Below the pieces are notes generated by a model. The model did not search any database. It saw only the letters and a list, made by a program, of their open reading frames with translations, and had not been told where the DNA came from. A stretch of 64,000 nucleotides of DNA from DATHTS01 sp041940425. GTDB lineage: Bacteria; Acidobacteriota; Blastocatellia; Pyrinomonadales; Pyrinomonadaceae. The stretch's first letter is position 1, and every line of letters begins with the position of its first letter. Positions 8,447-14,768 of this stretch are shown piece after piece. The translations under genes and the position numbers were made by a program. Location: NCBI GenBank assembly GCA_041940425.1, contig JBGTSF010000023.1, positions 1 through 64,000 on the forward strand, written 5' to 3'.

Positions 8447-8633
8447 ATGAAAGTTCGTGAGATAATAAAAATTATTGAAAGCGACGGCTGGTATTTGAAG
8501 CGGACAAATAGGAAGTCATCGGCAATACAAACATCCGTCAAAAAGCGGAACGGTAACAATCGCCGGACACGAACGAGATGACCTGCATCCAAAGTCTGAA
8601 AGTAGTATTTTAAAACAGGCGGGATTAAAATAA
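8447..8633 (+). pseudogene. hicA: hicA toxin, frameshifted
   Basis: The ATG at 8447 begins MKVREIIKIIESDGWYLKRT, the start of a HicA mRNA interferase (double-stranded-RNA-binding-like fold). The frame breaks near 8508-8511. From 8511 the next frame continues as GSHRQYKHPSKSGTVTIAG and then HERDDLHPKSESSILKQAGLK to a TAA at 8631. The catalytic His of HicA (in GSHRQ) therefore lies after the break, and one extra base explains everything. The intact antitoxin hicB follows 4 bp later. Either the toxin is inactivated or the read has a one-base error. Confidence 0.85.
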
Positions 8634-8637
8634 ATCT

Positions 8638-8913
8638 ATGAAATATCTGATTATTATTGAAAGAGGCGAAAATAATTATTCAGCTTATTCACCTGATGTC
8701 CCGGGATGCGCCGCAACGGGAAAAACGGTTGATGAGACAATTTCCGAAATGCAGTCAGCGCTTGAATTTCATTTTGAAGGAATGGTTGAGGAAGGGGAAG
8801 AAATTCCGGTGCCAAAAAGTTTGAATTTTTATCTCGAACAAACAAATGAGATTTCGGACGAGAATATTCTCGCACACGTTGAGATCGAGACTTCCGAGCC
8901 AGTTTTAGTTTAA
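8638..8913 (+). CDS. hicB: HicB family antitoxin
   Basis: 91 residues, with the partial RNase-H-like fold of HicB: IIIERGENNYSAYSPDVPGC, then TGKTVDETISEMQSALEFH, and an acidic tail. HicB neutralises HicA, which is encoded just upstream but is frameshifted. This form lacks an obvious DNA-binding domain at the C-terminus, so it may act by protein binding only. Its stop lies 6 bp before the ArsC-like gene, so the two may share a transcript. Confidence 0.88.
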   Translation: MKYLIIIERGENNYSAYSPDVPGCAATGKTVDETISEMQSALEFHFEGMVEEGEEIPVPKSLNFYLEQTNEISDENILAHVEIETSEPVLV

Positions 8914-8919
8914 AAGATT

Positions 8920-9276
8920 ATGTCAAAAAAAATCACCGTTTATGAAAAACCGACCTGAACGACTTGCCGGAATTTGGCGAAATTGTTTCGGGAAAACAAT
9001 ATCGAATTTGAACAGGTCAATTATTTTGTCGCTCCTTTAACGGAAGAAAAACTCCGCGAATTGCTCAAGAAAGCAAATCTTTCGGCTTTTGATGCCGTGC
9101 GGAAAAATGAAGCTGTTTACAAAGAATCAAATATTTCTGAAATAAAAGACGAAAACAAACTTATAAAAATAATCGTCGAAAACCCGCAACTTTTACAACG
9201 CCCGATCGTCGAGGTCGGGAGTCGCGCGGTTTTGGCGCGTCCCGTCGAAAAGGTTTCCGAGATTTTAAAATTATAA
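8920..9276 (+). CDS. ArsC/Spx-like reductase, candidate selenoprotein with in-frame TGA
   Basis: Read from the ATG at 8920 to the TAA at 9276, this is a 118-residue thioredoxin-fold ArsC-family protein. The start is MSKKITVYEKPT, then TGA at codon 13, then TTCRNLAKLFRENNIEFEQV. TGA stands exactly where the first cysteine of the CxxC redox motif belongs, giving UxxC with Cys16 if it is read as selenocysteine. The rest is intact and family-like, including LLQRPIVEVGSRAVLARP, which holds the conserved Arg region of ArsC relatives. A SECIS-like hairpin follows the TGA. Sec-containing arsenate-reductase homologues are known in bacteria. The alternative is a nonsense mutation of a Cys codon (TGC or TGT to TGA); conventional callers would start at the TTG at 8974 and lose the active site. 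Confidence 0.7.
8978..9004 (+). promoter_or_regulatory. Candidate bacterial SECIS hairpin
   Basis: Just downstream of the in-frame TGA (8956-8958), 8982-8988 pairs perfectly with 8994-9000 (7 bp) around a five-base loop CGGGA. After an A-A mismatch, 8978-8980 pairs with 9002-9004. The loop begins 30 nt after the TGA and has G at its second position. Both agree with the usual bacterial SECIS pattern of a loop roughly 16-37 nt from UGA and a G among its first two bases. A second short hairpin, 8964-8968 with 8976-8980, could compete but is too close to the TGA. Confidence 0.55.
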
Positions 9277-9281
9277 AAAAT

Positions 9282-9749
9282 TTATTTTTTTTTGGCGGAA
9301 AATCTTTCGACCGCCGTTAAAAGCGCGCGGGCGCGGATCCGGCATTTGGTATTGAGATTTTGCTTTTCGGACGGAATTTCCTGACGCACAACGAAATCCA
9401 GATCATTGCGCGCGCCTTCGTAATTTCCCAAATGCAGAAAAACTTCACCGCGATTGACGCGAGCCGTGATGTCGTTCGGATCGGCTGACAATGCAGCGTT
9501 CAGATGCGGCAGGGCGCGCGCCGGTTCGTGTTCTCTGAGCCAGAGCGCGCCGAGCGCGGATTCAAAATAGGCGGTCGCGGGCGCGAGCGCGGCGAGACCT
9601 TCAAAAATCGTGATCGCCTCGCGGTTTCGACCCTGCTCCGCCAGAGCGTAGCCGAGTTCGGTAACAAGCCGGATCTCGTCAGCCGTCCAGCCTGCCGCCG
9701 CGCCGAGCGAGACGCCGCCCTTTATCCATTCTTGTTCGAATTGAATCAT
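9282..9749 (-). CDS. Tetratricopeptide-repeat protein
   Basis: 155 residues with about three TPR-like helix pairs (for example TELGYALAEQGRNREAITIF and the HLNAALSADPNDITARVNRG region). There is no signal peptide, so it is probably cytoplasmic. The size and the N-terminal helix resemble the SycD/LcrH class of TPR chaperones, but no secretion system is nearby, so this is only a shape similarity. It converges tail to tail with the ArsC-like gene, 5 bp apart. Confidence 0.75.
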   Translation of the reverse strand: MIQFEQEWIKGGVSLGAAAGWTADEIRLVTELGYALAEQGRNREAITIFEGLAALAPATAYFESALGALWLREHEPARALPHLNAALSADPNDITARVNRGEVFLHLGNYEGARNDLDFVVRQEIPSEKQNLNTKCRIRARALLTAVERFSAKKK

Positions 9750-9795
9750 CCCTAAAAAAGAAAAGGTAATGACAAATTAGACGCGCCAAAAATAC

Positions 9796-10368
9796 TTATT
9801 TATCGCAGCCAATTTTAACTCCATCTACTTCTACTTCACAGGGGCATTTACAGCTTATATTAGTATTACTATCTAGTAGCTTTATCTTCAGCTCACCGTT
9901 TGTTTTTTCGACATCTACTTTCTTAAAAACAACCGTAAAGTTATCAAATCCTAAATTCGACTTATTCAATTCTCCCGCTAGTTGTTCCGAAGAAGTGATT
10001 CTTTTCGGAGTTAGCTTTTGCTGTTTAATAGTTTCAATTGTAAATTCATCAAATTTGAAAGCCGGCGAATCAAGAACATAAAATTCAATTTCCTGCTCTT
10101 GAGGATTTTCCACCAGTTTTCTCGGGATTATCCCGATGAATTTATTATTCAAATCTAATTTTCCTAATTCATTAGGTAAAATACTTAAACTAAGATCGGT
10201 TGAAGCATTTTTTGCTTCAACACTTAGTATATTGTCATGCTTTTCGGCAGACCTCCAATCACAAGACAAGGAAAAAAGAGCGAACAGGAAGAAACAAACT
10301 CCTGTCCACTTAACGCATTTCGATGTCGAACAAAAACGGGTTTGCCTGCTTTTCTCAAAATAATTCAT
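9796..10368 (-). CDS. Hypothetical exported or lipoprotein-like protein, AT-rich
   Basis: 190 residues. A basic N-terminus and one hydrophobic stretch (about residues 21-35) ending in SLSC suggest a signal peptide with an imperfect lipobox, so it may be a lipoprotein. The rest is polar and unrecognised. The C-terminus carries three cysteines in NISCKCPCEVEVDGVKIGC, which could bind metal or form disulfides. GGAGAG precedes the start on the minus strand. Codon use is AT-richer than the surrounding housekeeping genes. Confidence 0.55.
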   Translation of the reverse strand: MNYFEKSRQTRFCSTSKCVKWTGVCFFLFALFSLSCDWRSAEKHDNILSVEAKNASTDLSLSILPNELGKLDLNNKFIGIIPRKLVENPQEQEIEFYVLDSPAFKFDEFTIETIKQQKLTPKRITSSEQLAGELNKSNLGFDNFTVVFKKVDVEKTNGELKIKLLDSNTNISCKCPCEVEVDGVKIGCDK

Positions 10369-11015
10369 AATTCACTCTCCAAAACAACAAATTTTTTTTG
10401 GTGATAAAATAGTTTGCTTACAATAAGCCTTAAGCTGTTTTTTCTAATCTTCTTCGCCTTTTGTTAAATTAGGCAAAGTGAATTTTAAATTTTCTTAAAA
10501 CCAGATTATCACCTAACTACAAATGAATTATTTAGTCTAAATCTCACATACTTTACTCAAAAAAAAATAAATTTTTTTATTTATGACCTAAAACAGAATT
10601 TCTGTTGAAATTAATTCATAATTTTAAGCTTGATAAAAGCTAACTATTCAAGAGAAAATCGAACGGCATAGACGGATATTATCGCTCTGACATTTGTCTT
10701 TTTTTTGGTATGCAATTTTAGTGTAAGTCAAAATTGTTTTTGGTGAGCAAAATTTATGAATGCCATAAAATAGAATTCTCCGGTTGGAAAAAAAGTTTCA
10801 ATAAATCATTGAAACTGAATCGTTTAAATTTTAATAAAAAAAATAAAAAAAACAGGAAACAATCCCGGGAACCCGCCGATAATATACAAAGACATTATAA
10901 TTTCCAACGGACAACAAGGAATCAAGGTGGTCAAAGCAGTGGCGAACTTTTAATATAGCGGGCAGGCTTTGCGAGCGAGGGCAGTAAATTTTAAGAGAGT
11001 TTGAGAAGTGGGAAA
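10369..11015. other. AT-rich gene-poor stretch
   Basis: About 650 bp of very AT-rich DNA without a convincing gene. It holds an 8-bp stem (GTTTCAAT at 10795-10802 with its complement at 10808-10815) and short frames with no family resemblance, including one reading IIISNGQQGIKVVKAVANF just before 10954. The promoter of the minus-strand gene ending at 9796 must lie at its left edge. Confidence 0.5.
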
Positions 11016-11216
11016 ATGAGAGAAGACTTTGATCCGACAAAATCAACGCCGGAACAAAGACAAGAGGAAATCGCGCTGGACGAAGAAAACCGCGACCGTT
11101 TGCGAAAACTGATGCAGCATCACATTCAACGGCAGAGGGAAAGATTCGAGATGCTCAGCAGGACGCTCGGTTTGATAAGTGAACCGAAAAACGAAACGAT
11201 TGCTGATAATGAATAG
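11016..11216 (+). CDS. Small hypothetical protein, charged helical
   Basis: 66 residues from the ATG at 11016 (a TTG at 11001 is an in-frame alternative). It is rich in Glu, Arg and Gln, with a single long amphipathic helix (about residues 12-50: EEIALDEENRDRLRKLMQ and on). No family is recognised. The biased but coherent composition, different from the AT-rich flanks, supports a real gene. There is no membrane segment or signal peptide. Confidence 0.5.
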   Translation: MREDFDPTKSTPEQRQEEIALDEENRDRLRKLMQHHIQRQRERFEMLSRTLGLISEPKNETIADNE

Positions 11217-11511
11217 GTTTTCGAGAAACGATTTAAAAGAGATATAGTCAATTTAATTACGCGAAGTATAAAAAGAATTTAAAAAGCCGCAGACACGGGC
11301 ATCGAGACTTTGATATGTTGTTTTGAAATGAAAATTTATCCGATCTGTTTTTTCCAAAAAAAAATTATTCCGAACAACTGAAATCAGTGAAATGTTAAAA
11401 AAAAACTAGAAAATCCGTAAAAAAGGTTTTGAAATTTTTGAAAGCTGACCGGATTCGGGCTTAAAATTGACCGAAATTTTGATTAAGAACGACATATATA
11501 ATTTAGTTTTT

Positions 11512-11541
11512 TTGAGAAGAATTTTTAAGGATTAGTATTAT
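11512..11541 (+). promoter_or_regulatory. Candidate sigma-70 promoter
   Basis: TTGAGA at 11512-11517, an 18-nt spacer, and TATTAT at 11536-11541. It would start a transcript near 11548 that ends at the terminator at 11641. Evidence is by consensus only. Confidence 0.3.
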
Positions 11542-11547
11542 CACAAA

Positions 11548-11649
11548 GTTGAAAGCTAAAGATTGAATTAGGGGGCTATCAATAGGTTTTCGGCGGCGTG
11601 ATAATACAATTGGAGTGTTCGGGCTTTTTGCCTGAACACTCTTTTTTTT
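11548..11649 (+). ncRNA. Candidate small RNA of about 100 nt
   Basis: The stretch between the candidate promoter and a strong intrinsic terminator has no open frame of note. It contains a GC-richer patch, GGGGGCTATC and TTTTCGGCGGCGTG, that stands out from its AT-rich surroundings and could fold (CTATCAA with GTGATA-like complements). It matches no RNA family I recognise. It could instead be the leader or tail of a short untranslated transcript. Confidence 0.3.
11613..11649 (+). terminator. Rho-independent terminator
   Basis: A 12-bp stem (GAGTGTTCGGGC at 11613-11624 pairing with 11630-11641, with one G-T pair) has a 5-nt T loop and is followed by eight T residues. This is a canonical intrinsic terminator with no annotated gene directly upstream on the + strand since 11216. 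Confidence 0.75.
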
Positions 11650-11662
11650 GAAAAAAATTGAA

Positions 11663-11774
11663 TCGCAGAAACGCAGAGACGCAGTGGAAAACAAGTAAAA
11701 AGTAAAAAAGCAAAAGGCAAAATTGTTTTTACTTTTTACTTCTTCCTTGCAAACTCTGTGTCTTCGACGGTGAA
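11663..11774. repeat. Heptanucleotide array, sixteen 7-nt units
   Basis: 112 bp divisible into 7-nt units. They begin TCGCAGA, AACGCAG, AGACGCA, pass through ACAAGTA, AAAAGTA, AAAAAGC, AAAAGGC, then invert as TTTTTAC, TTTTTAC, TTCTTCC, and end near CTCTGTG. The GTAAAAA half and the TTTTTAC half are reverse complements, so the array can form a hairpin. It lies upstream of polA. Confidence 0.65.
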
Positions 11775-11865
11775 AAAAAACAGCCGGAATTTTCCGCAAA
11801 TCAAACTTGTTTCAAACGGCGCGTTTTCCTATCATTCAAATAAACTTATCTGTAAAATATAAAAA

Positions 11866-14565
11866 ATGAAACGAGTCTTTTTGATTGATACGATGTCGCA
11901 CATCTTTCGCGCTTATTTCGCGCCGATGGGCGCGCGGCAGGAGCCTCTGCGGAATTCCAAAGGGCAGGTAACGCAGGCGGTTTTCGTCTTTACGAATATG
12001 CTGAGAAAACTGCTCAACGATGAACAGCCGGATTATATCGCCGCCGTTTTCGATTCGCCTGAAAAAACTTTTCGCCACGATTCTTACGCCGAATACAAGG
12101 CGAACCGCGAAGATATGCCGGACGATCTCGCGTCGCAATTGCCATATATCGTAAGGGTTTGCGAGGCGTTCGACATTCCCATCCTGCGGATTCCCGGATA
12201 TGAAGCGGACGATATTATCGGAACGCTTGCCGAAAAGGTCGCGGCGAAAAATATGCAGGCGGTCATCGTTTCCAATGACAAGGATTTATGTCAGCTCGTG
12301 CGCGATCCGCACATTATCTGTATGCGGCAGAATTCGCAGAACATCAAACGCAAAGTTCCCGTGCCGCCGATCGAATGGTGCGATGAAGCGTGGGTTGAAG
12401 AAAAATTCGGTCTGCCGCCGGCGAAGATAATTGATCTTCTCGGATTGATGGGCGATTCGATTGACAATATTCCGGGCGCGCCGGGCATCGGCGAAAAGGG
12501 CGCGTTAAAGCTCATACAGGAATTCGGCTCGGCGGAAGATGCGATGCGCCGCGCCGATGAGGTAAAACATAAAACCTACCGCGAATCTCTGCAAAACAAT
12601 CAGGAACTCATTCGCCAATCAATCGAACTCGCAACGGTTCATAAAGAAGTTCCGGTCGAACTCGATCTGGACGCTTTAAAACACGGCGAACCGAATCGCC
12701 CGCTCGCTTACCGGCTTTTCCGCGAACTCGAATTTTCTTCCTTGACCAGAGAATTTTCCGACTCCGCGCCGCTTTTCGACAATTTGGGCGAACCGCTCGT
12801 CGAATCGCCGCGCCGGTATCATCTGATAAAAACGCGCGAAGAACTCGACAAATTGATTCGCCGTCTGTGGGAAACCGAGCATTGGAGTTTTATCGCCGAC
12901 GATACGAACACGCCGGACAAAGCCGATTCATACGCGAAGAAAGAGCCGCTCGGAATTGCGATTGCGACCGGCGCGGGCGCGTCCTTTTACGTTGACATCG
13001 AAAATTTCGAAGACGGAAAAGAAGAAGCGGTCGGGCAATTACGCGATATTTTGTCGAACGGATTTCTGGAAAAAGTAACGCACGATCTCAAATGCAATCT
13101 CGCCGTGCTGAAAAAGATCGGCATTCAGCCCGAAGCGGTCGAAGACGATACGATGATCGCCGCATACCTGCTCGATTCGGGCAAATCCGGTTACGATCTC
13201 GCCTCGCTCGCCCAATTTAATATCGGTCAGGATCTGGCAAACGAAATTCCCGAAGGCTGGGAAGAAAATCAATACCGCACCGCCGAAAAGGCGGATTTTT
13301 GTTTTCAACTCGCGCCGGTATTTCGGAAAAAAATCGTCGAAGACGGGCTGGAAAAAATTTACAAGGAAATCGAACTTCCGCTCGAATCTCTGCTTTACGA
13401 GATCGAAACGGCGGGAATGAAGGTTGACGTTGACGCGCTCAAAGGATTTTCGGATTTTGTTTCGACCGAACTCGAAGGCTTGAGCGAAAAGATTTTTGCA
13501 ATTTCGGGGAAAGAATTCAACATCAATTCGCCGAAACAGGTCGGCGAAATTTTTCAGGAACTAAATATCGAAACCGGCAAAAAAACGGCGACCGGGCAGA
13601 TTTCGACGAGCAAAGACGTTTTGATCGAATTAGCCGAAACATACGAGATCGCGCAATTGATTATTGATTACCGCGAACTCGACAAATTGAAAGCGACCTA
13701 CGCCGACGCGCTGCCGCAGATGATTGACGATGACGGGCGGATTCACGGAAATTTGAATCAGACGGTTGCCGTAACGGGACGACTCAGTTCGACCGAACCG
13801 AATCTGCAAAACATCCCGATCCGCACCGAACTCGGTCAGCAGATACGGCGCGCGTTTATTCCCGAAAAGGGAAACAAGCTGATCTCCGCCGATTATTCGC
13901 AGTTGGAATTGCGTCTGTTGGCGCATATCACGCGCGACGCGGTGATGCTTGAAGCGTTTCAGAAAGGCGAGGATATTCACGCGAAAACCGCCGAGCTGGT
14001 TTTCGGCGCGAAAACTCCCGCTGAAATGAAAACCGCGCGGCGGCTGGCAAAGATCGTCAATTTCGCCATTGCTTACGCCGTTGAAGCCTACGGGCTTTCC
14101 TCGCGTGTCGGTTTGACAAGAGCCGAAGCGAAGGAAGTTATCGAAGACTATTACGAAACCTATAAAGGCATCAAAAAATTTATGGATGAAACACCGGAAG
14201 TTGCCAGAGAGCAAGGCTTTGTTTCTTCGATCTACGGCAGACGGCGTTATCTGCCTTCGATCAGCGACCGCAATTATAATGTCCGTTCACGCGCCGAACG
14301 TGAAGCCATTAATATGCCGATTCAGGGAACTTCAAGCGATATTGTCAAGATTGCGATGCTCAAAGTCGCCGATGCTTTAAAGCGCGAAAATTTGAAAACA
14401 CAGATGATCATGCAGGTTCACGACGAGCTTCTTTTCGAAGCTCCCGAAGCGGAAGTCGAAAAAGCGATGGAAATCATCAAGCGTGAAATGGAATCGGCGG
14501 TTGAATTGGATGTTCCGCTGACGGTCGAGATCGGCGCGGGCGATAACTGGATGAATGTCAAGTAA
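11866..14565 (+). CDS. polA: DNA polymerase I, proofreading site apparently degenerate
   Basis: 899 residues, full length. The 5'-3' exonuclease domain (1 to about 300) keeps its acidic motifs (GYEADDIIGTLA, SNDKDLCQLV, GDSIDNIPGAPGIG). The 3'-5' exonuclease-like domain (about 315-500) has lost its metal ligands: DTE reads DTN near 346, NxKYD reads DLKCN near 407, and the last motif has Lys where Asp is expected (YRTAEKAD). The polymerase domain is intact: DYSQLELR near 675, the O helix near 725, and VHDE near 852. It fills gaps and removes RNA primers. The O helix reads NFAIAYA rather than the usual NFGxxYG. Confidence 0.96.
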   Translation: MKRVFLIDTMSHIFRAYFAPMGARQEPLRNSKGQVTQAVFVFTNMLRKLLNDEQPDYIAAVFDSPEKTFRHDSYAEYKANREDMPDDLASQLPYIVRVCEAFDIPILRIPGYEADDIIGTLAEKVAAKNMQAVIVSNDKDLCQLVRDPHIICMRQNSQNIKRKVPVPPIEWCDEAWVEEKFGLPPAKIIDLLGLMGDSIDNIPGAPGIGEKGALKLIQEFGSAEDAMRRADEVKHKTYRESLQNNQELIRQSIELATVHKEVPVELDLDALKHGEPNRPLAYRLFRELEFSSLTREFSDSAPLFDNLGEPLVESPRRYHLIKTREELDKLIRRLWETEHWSFIADDTNTPDKADSYAKKEPLGIAIATGAGASFYVDIENFEDGKEEAVGQLRDILSNGFLEKVTHDLKCNLAVLKKIGIQPEAVEDDTMIAAYLLDSGKSGYDLASLAQFNIGQDLANEIPEGWEENQYRTAEKADFCFQLAPVFRKKIVEDGLEKIYKEIELPLESLLYEIETAGMKVDVDALKGFSDFVSTELEGLSEKIFAISGKEFNINSPKQVGEIFQELNIETGKKTATGQISTSKDVLIELAETYEIAQLIIDYRELDKLKATYADALPQMIDDDGRIHGNLNQTVAVTGRLSSTEPNLQNIPIRTELGQQIRRAFIPEKGNKLISADYSQLELRLLAHITRDAVMLEAFQKGEDIHAKTAELVFGAKTPAEMKTARRLAKIVNFAIAYAVEAYGLSSRVGLTRAEAKEVIEDYYETYKGIKKFMDETPEVAREQGFVSSIYGRRRYLPSISDRNYNVRSRAEREAINMPIQGTSSDIVKIAMLKVADALKRENLKTQMIMQVHDELLFEAPEAEVEKAMEIIKREMESAVELDVPLTVEIGAGDNWMNVK

Positions 14566-14591
14566 ATTGACGAATTATTTCCGAACAACCA

Positions 14592-14629
14592 AAAGCAGTT
14601 AAATACACTTCTAAGTGATTGCTTTTTTT
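14592..14629 (+). terminator. Likely polA terminator
   Basis: AAAGCA and TGCTTT arms enclose an inner CACTT/AAGTG pair and run into a T-rich tract, 27 bp after the polA stop. The stem is interrupted and of modest strength. Confidence 0.4.
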
Positions 14630-14768
14630 ATAAAAAACAAAGAAAATAGCGATGGCTCGCGCGGCGGAGATTTTTTTGAAACTTTGCCGTTAGAAAAGCG
14701 TGTAAGACTCCCGTAAACAGGCTTTTGCTCAAGCAAGTTAAATTTTTTCAACACATTCAGATAACACT

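Larger units (their letters stand above)
11217..11865. other. Non-coding region before polA
   Basis: About 650 bp without a supported protein gene. It contains AT-rich DNA, a possible small-RNA unit with its own promoter and terminator (11512-11649), and a long heptamer array (11663-11774). The polA promoter must lie in the final part, but no clear -35/-10 pair stands out. Confidence 0.5.

Noticed and set aside
10795..10815. GTTTCAAT and ATTGAAAC arms that look like part of a CRISPR repeat
   Set aside because: Only one occurrence was seen and no spaced copies follow, so there is no array.
10734..10958. 74-codon frame in the AT-rich gap
   Set aside because: Poly-Lys/Asn composition from AT-rich DNA, no ribosome site and no family resemblance.
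11363..14604. Similar 30-nt texts flanking polA (11363-11394 and 14572-14604, both with CCGAACAAC)
   Set aside because: Similarity is partial and in AT-rich sequence; without a search for further copies it could be chance.
14640..14768. Possible riboswitch-like leader before the secretin gene
   Set aside because: No conserved core of a known riboswitch class could be recognised in the sequence.
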